Part shown: positions 23,563 through 34,095 of the stretch, piece by piece
Numbering within the stretch: the stretch's first letter is position 1
Layout: each line of letters opens with the position of its first letter
Assembly (NCBI GenBank): GCA_018292915.2
Contig: JACVVK020000053.1
Coordinates: 1,494,501 to 1,558,500 of the forward strand
DNA: 64,000 bases
Reading direction: 5' to 3'
Source of the DNA: Batillaria attramentaria
Taxonomy: Eukaryota; Mollusca; Gastropoda; Batillariidae
Translations under genes and position numbers: made by a program
Notes under the pieces: generated by a model
Seen by the model: only the letters and a program-made list of their open reading frames with translations
Told to the model about the DNA's origin: nothing
The model's database searches: none

Positions 23563-24763
23563 CAGTGGACGCCGGATATAAGCAACTCGGATATAAGAAA
23601 ACTCGGTTATTGCCAACGAATTTTTTCCCCCGGCCAAACTCTTCTTTATTATGTATTACAAAAACTCGGATACAAGAAACTCGCTTATAAGAAAACTCGG
23701 TTTTAGGAAAGCAAATTTCTTGTCCCGCTTGATACAAAAACTCGGATATAAGAAACCGAAAGTACATTTCCAAGAAAATTTCACTCATTGTAAGAAACCG
23801 AAAATACATTTCCAAGAAAATTTCACTCATTCTAAGAAAACAGGTCAGGTCTGACGTCACTTAGGACAGGCACATGATGGCGCATGATTTCTTTTCTTGA
23901 ATTGGTTCTTTACCATTGTGTTCCGTGCAAAATTGAATGTTGGCAAGAAGAAAAAATACGAGATGCATTTTTGTTGTTCTATTGTTATATGTTGTTTTTA
24001 TTATTATTTTGTTTTTTTGCCTGATTGGGAGCTCTCTCTCTCTCTCTCTGTATGTCTGTCTCTGTCTACAGGGCTCGCGTTAAGGAGAATAAAACTATCA
24101 GTATTAGACTAACTATTGATCAATTCCTTTCTTTGACAATATACGTGGTCCATCTTTCCTCCATCCCCCTTCCCCCTCCCAACAGAAAAAAAGCTAATTT
24201 GCAGCTTTTTTCAGCCAAATTCAGTAGACACGGAAAGCATCGCATATCATACTCTAATGGGACGAGTGTTTTATAGATCAAAAGTTGATACATAATGCAC
24301 TTTTAATATATCCTATAAATACAAGGGAATTCTCTCTCTCTCTCTCCTTAGTTCTTTTTTGTTTGTTTGTTTGGTTGGTTGGTTGGTTTGGTTTTTTTTT
24401 TCTTTTTGTTTTGTTTTTTCTTACATGACCGCCAGCGCTACAGTTGGGAAGCAAAAACAGTATTTTCATGTTCAAACAAAAAAAATCTGACATTGAAGGA
24501 CACAAGCGCACTGGTGTATATTAACTCTACACATATATATTCTGTGCAGGTCTTTAAGAGAAACCAGATATTTCTTAATTTAATGCAAAACATACACGAA
24601 CTGAGAAAAAAGAAATGTTTTAAACCTTTTTTTCACTGAACTCGGTTATAAGAAATATTTTTCAAAATACTTTCTTATATCCGACTTTCAGATATAAGAA
24701 AACTCGGATATAAGAAACCAAAAAATTCACCCCCCTCGAGTTTCTTATAACCGGCGTATACTG
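23563..24763. mobile_element. pogo/Tigger-like element, family B, copy 2
   Basis: Nearly identical along its length to 11447-12684, differing mainly in the length of simple repeats such as (GGTT)n and (TC)n. It has the same CAGTGGACGCCGG and CCGGCGTATACTG termini. TA follows the right end (24764-24765), but the left flank reads GA, so the target duplication has mutated or the copy was rearranged. The high identity indicates recent amplification of this family or gene conversion. Confidence 0.75.
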
Positions 24764-25217
24764 TAATTGTTAAAAATCGTTTCAGTCAGTATGTGAGAGA
24801 ATGAGAGCACGCACTTGTTCCGAGGAAGCGTATCCAAAACAGACCATATGTCCCCTCATACCTCCCTCCCATTTTCAAAACCACTGTGTGTAAGTTACGT
24901 GCATCTACATGCTCTGCTCTTGGAACTCAGAAATTGTGTAGCATGTGTAAGCAAACAGAAATAACAGGAAACAAGACAGTATGAACGAACAAACTAAAAA
25001 GAAATGCTGCTCCCAAAGACACAATGTTAGAAGTTTAACATATAATCATGTACAACAACAGGCATGTTTACCATACTGTACCGGAAACGCAGCAGACGCT
25101 CTTTTTTCCATGTTCAACTATTTGTAAACCCCATATCTTTTCTTTTATTTAACTGAAACATGTCGACGTTCTAACCTTGGTTTTGGTCTGGCCAAGTTGG
25201 CCGATGGTAGTTCTCGA
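24764..25217. other. No gene recognised
   Basis: Apparently unique sequence, with neither repeat matches within this window nor coding features that I can support. Confidence 0.4.
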
Positions 25218-25835
25218 TTCATTTAGAAACCCCAAATTTGAAATCGATCGGTTCAGTATTTTCGGAGAAATAGGCATCTGAACTGGGTTCACATGCAATG
25301 TCAACTCAGGCTCGGTTTACGTGAAAACTATAAGAGCGACCATTTTCTAGTAGTGACTCTGTTCAGAGTCCGTATTCAAGCTATCTACTGCCAAAAAATT
25401 GAGTGATTTAAATAAATATTACGCCTGTACACGAAAGACAACCAACTTGTCTCAAAAGGGCGATAACTCCCAAATCACTTAGGCAATCATCACACGCTTG
25501 AATCGTCTAATGTAACATTTTGATATATTTAGATACCCCAAATTTGAAGCCATTCGGTTGAGTATTTTCGAAGAAACGGGCCTGGACACAATTCACACAC
25601 ACACGCACACATATCCGCACAGACGGCACTCACTGAGGAGGAGAAGTGCGTTCGGAACATCATACGCGTCAGCATCGGAGACGCACGCTTCTTACGTCAT
25701 TGTCAGAGTTACACTTGCAAAATCGTCTCTGCGGGAGATCGGCAGTGACGTGCGTTTGTACCACAGATGCTTGCCTATGAACGTGGAAATTTTAGCCCGT
25801 CCTATTATGTTGTTTCCATTACTATGGAAACAACA
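25218..25835 (+). mobile_element. D' copy, truncated on the left
   Basis: The last 618 bp of D', entering abruptly after GATGGTAGTTCTC and ending at the hairpin and GGAAACAACA before TA (25836-25837). It joins directly to SINE S2 sequence, so D' inserted into, or was joined to, that SINE. Confidence 0.65.
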
Positions 25836-25838
25836 TAA

Positions 25839-26674
25839 AAAGCCAGCACAAATACAGTACTCCTCGCTTAACGTCACTACCGTTTAAGGTCACACCTCTG
25901 ATAAGATCAATCAGGTTGTTGGTCCCGGCCAAAAGCCTTCTTTGTACCATTTAGAATTCCTCGCTTAGCGTCACCTCGGATAAGGGAAAACCTCGGATTA
26001 CGTCACCCCCGTTTTGGTTCCCAAATGGAGAAGACTACCGCTTAAGATGAAATCCATGTGATGAGAGTGGCTTCCCTTGGAAACAACACCCGGATTTGCA
26101 CTGCGAGATGAAGACGCAACAGACGAATTTTTATATCATTTTTATTCCATGAGATGATACCCAAAGACTGAAAATGGAAACTGGAAGGGGGGCGGCGGGG
26201 GGGGGGGGGGGCTTGTTTTTGATGAACTGACGATAAAGATAGTTTACCGCAGATGAGTATACTTACAAAAGATTTCTTATTTCGTTCAGGGTCCTTTTAG
26301 ATCTAGAAATTGGTACAATCTTTGTGAAAGAGATAAGAGCTGCAATGCAGGGAGCAATGTGGCGATATGATGGTGGTGGTGGTGATACTTATGTTGTTAG
26401 AGAGGGAGGGGGGGGGGGAGGGGGAAGCGAGAGACCTGGTTAATTTCTAGGCTTAGTCGGAAGGCAAGTTAGTTGAAGTACTTTTGCAGTTCACGAAAAC
26501 TGAATCAGTGTAACCATCCCTCAACCATGTAACAGGGGCAAGATGTTTGGAGGGGGCTTGACATCAGCGGCTGGGTGGGGGGGGGGGGGGGCATCCACAG
26601 GGTTCGGGAAAAAATATAAAGGGGAGGGGGGGGGTATATGCATTTGCGTTCGTTTGTGCTGCGGGCTTGCGCGC

Positions 26675-26737
<63 letters not shown>

Positions 26738-27016
26738 ATTACATATTTTGGCGGAAGGTCTTTCGGTCTAAAATGTGAAAAAAATGATATAATCGCCAAA
26801 TATTGAGCTCCTCGGATAAGATCAAGTTTTTTACTGGTAGTTGATCTTATCAGAGGACTGTTTAGCGTGCCCCTCGGATAAGATCAAAAAAAAATTTGGT
26901 CCCGTGGGGGGTCACCTTAAGCGAGGAGTACTGTATTTGGCCCCAGCCGGGATCGAACTCACGACCCGAGCATTAGAAGTCCAACGCTCTACCATTCGAC
27001 CACCCAGGCTCCCCAG
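25839..27016 (-). mobile_element. SINE S2 copy split by a pogo-like MITE
   Basis: The pieces 25839-25854 (AAAGCCAGCACAAATA) and 26934-27016 (the tRNA-like head on the complement, ending in GGGGAGCC) are continuous in the S2 copies at 21080-21253 and 59885-60015. The gap is exactly the MITE at 25855-26933. The SINE tail is missing because the D' element abuts it. Confidence 0.75.
25855..26933. mobile_element. pogo/Tigger-like MITE, family A, copy 2
   Basis: A 1,079-bp element with the same termini as 6359-7416 and TA on both sides (25853-25854, 26934-26935). It inserted into a SINE S2 copy, whose unbroken relatives provide a second empty site. It differs from copy 1 mainly in poly(G) and (GT)n length and a few substitutions. 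Confidence 0.8.
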
Positions 27017-27089
27017 GATAACCCAGAGTAGAGAAACGAAAAACTAGACTATTTTCATATAATTATGTGAACAGGTCTGGTGCTTGATT

Positions 27090-27944
27090 GCATGCTGTAT
27101 TCAGTCCATACAAATCTGGTTACCCTATCAGCTTAGCAAACTCTAACAATATTTCGACACTTTATGGCCTTCAGCACACTCTGGGCAGACGTCTCTTGTG
27201 GAATCAACTGCTAAGCTGAGCTGATCTTTTCAATGCTGTTCAACGGATTCGATGATTCAGATTTGAATAAATATCCCTCTGTACATCACATTGCAGGGCC
27301 GTAGCAGGCTCCTCAGGATTGGTCCGGCGGCAACCCACACGCCCTCCCATACCCAACTCCTGCCCCAAATGACAATCGTTCATTGCAAAGACACGTAGGG
27401 GAAAAAAAAAAGAAAAAAAAAAGCCAAAATAATAGAAGCAGCATACAAAATGGAAGGAACAGAAAGTATGGTCGCGCAACATGTTAATAAACAAATATAT
27501 ATGAGGTCGTCTCAAAAGGCCGTATATTCGAAATATGTTCTTCGCCCCCCCCCCCCCCCTCCTCTCTCTCTCGCTCTCTCTTTACGGAATTATTGGTCCG
27601 GCGCTCGCCGGACCGCCGGACCCGGGTACTCAGTACGGCCCTGCATTGTCCATGAAATTAATACCGTCTTTGGTTTTAGTATCAGCACAGCCACTCCACG
27701 CTGGCGAGATGAGAGTGTCTTGTCGAACATAGATCTGCTAAACTGGGATCAGATCAGCGGAAGACGTGACAAGTTTGCGGTAGCCGGTCTTGAAAAAAAA
27801 TTACATGTCGAGAAAATGACTGGTGTGATTCCGTCTGATGCGGTGACGCAATACACAGGTCACTACACAAAGGCAGGCGCGTAGGAAGATGCTGAGAGGA
27901 AGGGGGGCCCACTGAGTCGGGTGAGCCATACGGCCGGGGTGAAG

Positions 27945-27987
<43 letters not shown>

Positions 27988-28960
27988 GACTGCCAAGGAT
28001 TGTGTCCTGCGACAGCAGAGCAGGGGGGCCCCACCACTGGTGGGCCCCCTCTCCTCTTATCAAAAGCAAGGGGGCCCCAAAGATATTCGGGACCCCCTTC
28101 CAAAAATCGAACGGGGGCCTGGGCCCCCCAGGTTCCTACGCATCTGAAAGGGAGACAGTTTTTGCTAGTGGGAAATAGTTAGTCTAGATTCTGCTAGTGT
28201 CGACAGTCAGGCCGTGAAACGAAACATTGTATAGTTTTCAAGGTCTTTAGTGAGACTCGGAAAACGTGTCAACAGAACAGGTTACCACTGACTTGAAGCG
28301 TTTTTTTCACGATACATAAATATTCGATGTCATGCAAGAATTTTGTCTTGCCTTCTTTTCTGTATCAACAGAAAATAATATACATACCACGTGACTGCTG
28401 CAACAGCTTCAGCTTTCGCATTCCTCCCGTAGACATGCGGAACCCATGGCAGAGCGAAGTATCGTGTGACAGACCATTCGATTTGTCATCAGTCTTCTTG
28501 AAGTCTGTAGATTTCTTACAGGTTGTCCACCAATTCGGTCATCGTTCGGGGATATTCAAAAACTTTCCCTTGGTCTAGTATCAGTTTTACATCCGAAATC
28601 GCATGTGCAACACGGCAGAGCATGCTGATCACAATCACAGAAAAGGGAGCGAAAGGGATTCCCTCGATACCAAAGAGCCCGGATGAAAGAACATACATGT
28701 AAATTGCAATGATATTTCCCCAAATCCCCGGATGGGATAAAGGAAATCCCCTCTGGATGGGATGCTTTGTTTCTACTAAAATCCAAGGGACTGAGCTAGG
28801 AGCACCTTGCAACAAAAAATTAATTCAAAAACTAACAGCACACTTTTGCCCGTAAACATAGGCATTTTGTGAAAGCTGAGACACTGCTGAATCTGATGAG
28901 ACGGTCGTTTTTGACGTATTTTGACCTTTTTGGGGGCGTGACAGTTGGGTTTTAAACTCT
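27090..28960 (-). repeat. Inverted duplication, reverse arm
   Basis: The complement matches 16990-22430 in blocks, in order. This arm lacks the D element and the SINE present in the forward arm, but carries its own additions: (GT)n at 27949-27986 with GGGGCCCC-rich sequence to about 28130, and a C-rich and TC-rich run at 27545-27582. The arm joins the 3' flank of the lectin gene. Confidence 0.65.
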
Positions 28961-29474
28961 CAATACATTTGCCAGGCATACAGCATCGAGATGGAAAACT
29001 TCCCATCGAAGTGCATCAGAAGCAGACAGTTGGGTCACAATAGAGCATGTGAGACCATTGTGCTGACTCAGCCTCAGGTGTAGAAGTTGTTCTAGAAGTG
29101 TACCGTGTACTGAGCAGACGACGTTATTTGGTCACGGTTGCGGACTGAGGACCAGCTAGACGGTGCTGATTGGTAGCTATTTTTAGAAGCTCTGTCGAGC
29201 CCTAGTCTGTTCAAGAATGGACAGTAAGCTCAAAAAAAAAGTAAAAAAAAAAGTCGTATTTCTCTAAAATTAGAAGCCACATAGTCACGGAGACGCTCGC
29301 ACTGGCCTAACGAAACACGCAACTTCTATCTGGCAAACAGCTGTAAAGCTTCGAAAGCGGTACTTTTTCCTCTCATCAGCGTTACAAACATAGAGGCTTA
29401 GAAAAAGTGCACGGAACCATTTCCTGTTCCGAGCATGCGCAAGGTAAATATTTGTGTTGAAACCTAACTTCAGT

Positions 29475-29640
29475 TCAGTCAGAATCAGAAGAGTCTTCCT
29501 CGGCGGATCTGTCTTCGGTTTCTTCTTCAGCGGATCAATCTTCAGTTTTTTCTTCAGCGGATCTGTCTTCGGTTTCTTCTTCAGCGGATCTTCCTTCAGT
29601 TGCTTCCTCCGCGGAACTGCCTTTAGTTGCTTCATTGATT
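29475..29640 (-). repeat. 27-bp coding tandem repeat in the lectin tail, running past the stop
   Basis: Units encode nine residues, SAEEETEDR, with variants. The annotated stop (TGA, 29535-29537) lies inside a unit, where other copies have AGA (Arg). After it the same frame continues with another SAEEETEDR unit and an acidic end (DSSDSD) to a second TGA at 29475-29477. Confidence 0.85.
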
Positions 29641-31577
29641 AGTACATTTAGCGTTGCTGTTTCGGTCTGTCGGGTAGCCATCATTTCGGCACCACGAGCC
29701 GCTACATCGTCACAGTGTAGTAGATGTATCTGTCTATGCAGTCTCGCCTCCTCTTTTTTATCGTATTCATCTTTCAGATACACACCACCAACTACAAACA
29801 AACTGAGCAACGCGCAAGATAGCAGTATCGCGGCAATTGCGACGTACATTGTGTTGGTTTCTGCATTACCCCCCACTACCTCTGGGCACATAACCTTGAC
29901 AGTAATGTGTTTGTAAACAGTTTCGTCTCCTGCGTTGGAAGTATCGCAGCGATAGGTGTCCACCTCTCCACATTGTGCAGGGGACCTGATAAAGTATCGT
30001 TTGGCTATTTCATACGCACTGTCGACGAGTGTGTCCTTACTTTGCACGCGCCTGCCACCTACAGTAGCAGACGTATTTTGACGTGGAAAACGATAGACCT
30101 CTAGTGTGTCTGGTTTCGGTTTTCCAAATGCTCCACATTCCATCTGCAGGCGTTTGTTCGATACGTTGACACAGTACGCATCTTCCATTCCTTCCACTTT
30201 GAATTCATAGATTGTAGCCTGTCCGTTCCACTTTATTTTCACGGTCTTTGTGACCGATACAGAAAGCTGTGGAACTTCAGGATTTTGGACGTAACATGTA
30301 ACTTTTATCACGCCTTTATTCTCCAAAGCTTCTACAGGATTAGGTATGAAAGTACATTTCCTGGCGTAATTTCCTTCCACACAATCCACGTCTTTCCATG
30401 CCACTTGTGGTTCAGGCCTCGTAGCAGACGAGACGCACTCAAGTGGTAACTCGGCCGTACCAGAGGTAGTGAATGTTTTATCACCGCCCACAATTGTAGT
30501 AGTATTGATCGTGGGTCCATACGCCACTTTAAGCTGGTAGGTTATGCTGTCTGTAACAATTTCGCCACTCACCGGGTTTGTCCATCTCATCTCGCAGCTG
30601 AATTCAGTCAAGTGTTCATTCCGCTGAACAGATCGCAAAAGGAGATCCGTTTGTAAGTCAGTACCACTACCAGATAACTTCCAGCCGACCAAAGCTTTGG
30701 GGATTCCGGCAACGGTGATCTTACATTCGCAGCTGAGATTCCCAAATTCACGTACCCATTCAGTACAGGTATAGTACGGTGAACCTGGTTTCTGATATTC
30801 ACAAGCGCTTCCAACGAAGTCTCCCGTGCACGTGCAGGTAAATCGGTTGGCCCCTGGTCCTTCGGTACAGGTGCCTCCATGCTGACAGGGTAAACTGTCA
30901 CATTCATTGATTTCGGATTGACAAGTTAAGCCGGAATATCCAGCAGCGCAGCTGCAACTGAATGACGCCGCTCCATCTGTACAAACACCATTGTTTCGAC
31001 AGGGTCTGCTGTCACAATTGTCAAAGTCGTATGCGCATCTTCCTCCATAATATTCAAGGGCGCAGGTGCAACGATATCCACCACAATCAATTTCGCTGCA
31101 ACTCCCATTGTTGAGACAGGGATTGCTGGAGCAATCAAAGGGATGGTCCTTTTGGCAGGTGTAACGGCGTACTTGATAGCATCTTACGTCATATAGTCTG
31201 AATTTTCTCACTCCTATGCATGCTCCGTCATAATTCGGTTCTCCGTTGTACCACTTTCTGTTCAAATACGTGAGGCGCTGATTTTTCACGAGAGTGTATA
31301 ATTGGGACCCGCGTCTGACGAGGCCCAGCACAAACATAGGAAAATTATTGGAAGGTTCCAACTCGTGTGCTAAAGTCGCAATAAAGTTGTAGTGATCCTC
31401 GGTGAGTGGTTCTGCCATCATGGTGCTTGTGCATACTCCATCAGAAATTGCCAGCCAGCCATAAGACATCCAATAACATGTATTGTTTATGCGATACCAT
31501 GTGCTAAAATATCGCTTCGCCGTGATCTTAGGACAAATGACAAACAACAGCACGACCCGAATGCTGAGAATCGTCAT
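29535..31577 (-). CDS. Type I membrane protein with C-type lectin, EGF and Ig-like domains
   Basis: One uninterrupted exon encodes 680 residues. Residues 1-20 are a signal peptide. Residues about 27-142 form a C-type-lectin-like domain with WYNGEPN (EPN, residues 113-115) and the C-terminal cysteines; the usual WND motif reads YDV, so calcium-dependent sugar binding is uncertain. Three EGF modules follow (147-182, 184-221, 223-261; the third starts INEC). Three Ig-like regions cover about 270-352, 355-449 and 453-564. A transmembrane helix lies at about 578-601. The cytoplasmic tail is basic, then has SAEE(E/K)TEDR repeats. The role is probably cell-surface recognition or adhesion, possibly immune, like molluscan IgSF-lectins; this is inference. 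The start ATG has A at -3. Absence of introns suggests a retrogene. It is no known ortholog that I can name. Confidence 0.85.
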   Translation of the reverse strand: MTILSIRVVLLFVICPKITAKRYFSTWYRINNTCYWMSYGWLAISDGVCTSTMMAEPLTEDHYNFIATLAHELEPSNNFPMFVLGLVRRGSQLYTLVKNQRLTYLNRKWYNGEPNYDGACIGVRKFRLYDVRCYQVRRYTCQKDHPFDCSSNPCLNNGSCSEIDCGGYRCTCALEYYGGRCAYDFDNCDSRPCRNNGVCTDGAASFSCSCAAGYSGLTCQSEINECDSLPCQHGGTCTEGPGANRFTCTCTGDFVGSACEYQKPGSPYYTCTEWVREFGNLSCECKITVAGIPKALVGWKLSGSGTDLQTDLLLRSVQRNEHLTEFSCEMRWTNPVSGEIVTDSITYQLKVAYGPTINTTTIVGGDKTFTTSGTAELPLECVSSATRPEPQVAWKDVDCVEGNYARKCTFIPNPVEALENKGVIKVTCYVQNPEVPQLSVSVTKTVKIKWNGQATIYEFKVEGMEDAYCVNVSNKRLQMECGAFGKPKPDTLEVYRFPRQNTSATVGGRRVQSKDTLVDSAYEIAKRYFIRSPAQCGEVDTYRCDTSNAGDETVYKHITVKVMCPEVVGGNAETNTMYVAIAAILLSCALLSLFVVGGVYLKDEYDKKEEARLHRQIHLLHCDDVAARGAEMMATRQTETATLNVLINEATKGSSAEEATEGRSAEEETEDRSAEEKTED

Positions 31578-31739
31578 GCTGCGTTGCGTAAGTCTGTTTT
31601 GGCGTAAAGCTTACGTTTACACACAGCAAGCCTCCCAAGGATCACAGCGCAAAGAAAGGAGGAACAGTATCCACTTGAAGCCAACAAAGCTGTTGTTTCC
31701 GCCACGTAGTTACTCACGTCATTTCCAAATACTTGCATA

Positions 31740-31850
31740 ATAATGGTCGCTATGCCGCTTTTGAACCAGGAACATGATTGTGTTTCAGTCGTAGTAAAGC
31801 TATTTGTCAAAGGAAAAAGCAGCAGAACCCGAATGCTGAGAATCATGTCG
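31740..31850 (-). pseudogene. Duplicated signal-peptide segment upstream of the lectin gene
   Basis: On the minus strand, MILSIRVLLLF closely repeats the lectin start, MTILSIRVVLLF, and the DNA matches over ATTCTCAGCATTCGGGT and nearby. After about 12 codons the two diverge. It lies some 270 bp upstream of the real start. It may be a relic of a tandem duplicate, or an alternative first exon if a donor site is used. Confidence 0.5.
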
Positions 31851-33938
31851 GTCCTGCACTGCAGGCTGCAATTTTTAACTGTCCCAATTTTTTTGCGTCA
31901 TAATTTGACGTCAATGATACAAGATCACCACGCGCTCCGACACAGCTGTTTTATTCTCTGGACCAATCAGCAAGCCAACTGAAACAGCTTTCTGAATATT
32001 CATGGTGCCAGGCGACTGTGCGTATTTTATCCTAGTTCGGGCTAACCCATGAGTGTTCGGGGAAGACACATCCTGGGTTAGGGATCCAAGCGAAGAAACT
32101 TTTTGATGGCTACATTTTTTTTCGTGGTGGCTATGGCACAGGAAAACGTCAGGCTAATATAAGAAAACTGACAGCGTACCTAAGCTGTACGATTATGTTT
32201 ACTAGCTGAACTTGATTGAAATGTTCACGGCTTCAACCGGCCGTCTGCGGAAGTTAGAATGGGATCCCTTATGGCGCACAGCGAAAACTGAAGGGAATGA
32301 ACTCATTGTTATTTCAGAGTAGACTCCAGAGTGCAGTCCCTTTTCGGCAAGGCGTGAAAATGTGACTGCTTACACCCAGCGCCATTTTCAAAAATGGCGA
32401 AATGTTTTTAGAAAAGCGAAGACTTGTGTGTCATATGATTCGATTTGAAACGAAGTCTTGAATATCCGACCACTTTTCGTTTGGGCAAAATCTTTGCCAG
32501 CGGACAATTATTGTTGCGCTTTGATGGCACTGTTTACGTGGTGCACTGATCCAACAGGATGTGAGTAAACGGCAAGGGGGTTGCACTCTAACAGGCAAAG
32601 GTGCTGCACTCTACAGGCAAGTATTATTGCACGGTGCAGACGATCACGTACCTGCCTTGTGATGGAATAAGAGACGATTACAAAAGCATACACACCCGTG
32701 CCGCGTCTAGGAATGTAATAATAGATCTGTCCATTCAGACAGAGACATGTTATGTATGTCTCTGATTCAGAAACACGCCTACTTTCACTCTGAAGACAGC
32801 CTGCCATCACTTGCGCCATTGAGGATCCCTCTGGGTTCAAAGCTGGTCAAGGATGACATAGTGGGCGACCTTGTGTTTGAGAGCACCGAGACAATTTAGG
32901 CCCGTCACGGTAGCGCAGTGAGCGCCATTTCCCCACTGTGCACAGAGGTACTTTCCACTGAAAGACTCTGTGCCCCAGAGAGTGATTTCAGAGTTATCTT
33001 CCATGTTTTAATTATCTCCCATTTGCCCCCACAGCAACCCGCGCGACATTTTTCACGAAAGGATACTAACACGGATACTTCCTCAATCAGTCTCAATCCG
33101 CGTTGTGATTTGTTCGTCGTGGTTGAAGGCAAGCAGTTTGTTTGAGTGTCTTGTATTTGTACGTCCATTTTCCCCCTTTATTTCAAACAACATGATCTCT
33201 GTCAGTTTAGACAGAGATTGTCGACTGAGTCCGACAAGGAAGCGTGAGAGCCGACAAGCAATGTAACGTCGCGTCACTGATACCTTTGTCTTAGCAGCCG
33301 ACTATTTTAGGACATTGACTAGAGTGGTTTTAGACCTTTAAATGCTAGAAATGAAAAGCCTGCTTCATGTTTCAAAGAAAACCTTTACGGATACATGTCT
33401 GCAGTTACTTGTCTGCAGTTACTTGTCTGCAGTTACTTGTCTGCAGTTACTACATTGTACAATGTACAGACTAGGCAGGAACCAGATCTATCTATTATCT
33501 TGAAATGTTCGCACTCGATCACTCATACCAGTAACATACTGCACCCCGGATTGTACTTCACAATGTCGCTGGTGGCGTTTGTATAACTCAGAATTACTGC
33601 ATGTCTTGTCTATTGCTTCCTCAGCTACCGTGTAGAACACGTCAGCGACTTTGGCAGGCGAGATTCAATTTTCTCAAAGTATGACGTTAGCGAAATATTC
33701 AGTGGTTTACCTGGGATATTCTAAATATTTTCGCAAAGTCGAAGGACGCGGTCTCGCTCCTCACATCAAACAGCAATATTTCTCTACTAGTGGTTTTAAG
33801 TTTCTATAAATGTTCGTGTGAAAACCTACTTTAGATGTTCGTATCAACAAGATGGCGGCGCGATCATTACGTAACGGGGATAATCGTGGAATTTTGTTCA
33901 GTATTCCGGGGAATTGTGCAGAAAGTAAAGATTAGAGT
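31851..33938. other. No gene recognised
   Basis: Mostly unique sequence; it may include the promoter of the lectin gene. Frames of up to 110 codons (32508-32840, minus) have no recognisable features. A 14-bp unit, TCTGCAGTTACTTG, repeats nearly four times at 33394-33449. Confidence 0.45.
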
Positions 33939-34052
33939 ATGGCAAGATTCGTAGATTTGGACGGCGGTTTTCCTGATTTCTTCGGACATGTAGAAGAATT
34001 GGAAGAAAATGACTCTGATGATGGGAAGGAGGAGGCGATCAATCAACGCTGA
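33939..34052 (+). CDS. Possible short acidic ORF or first exon, disrupted downstream by a transposon
   Basis: A 37-codon frame starting MARFVDLDGGFPDFFGHVEE and continuing acidic (EENDSDDGKEE). It resembles the N-terminus of a nuclear or transposon-derived protein but is not recognised. It stops 34 bases before the MULE-like element at 34096. Frames after the element (36043 onward) include a Ser/Arg-rich stretch that could belong to the same transcript. Confidence 0.25.
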   Translation: MARFVDLDGGFPDFFGHVEELEENDSDDGKEEAINQR

Positions 34053-34095
34053 TCAGTCGAGTTCCGGTGGGTGTGGAAGATGTGTACTGTGAGGG

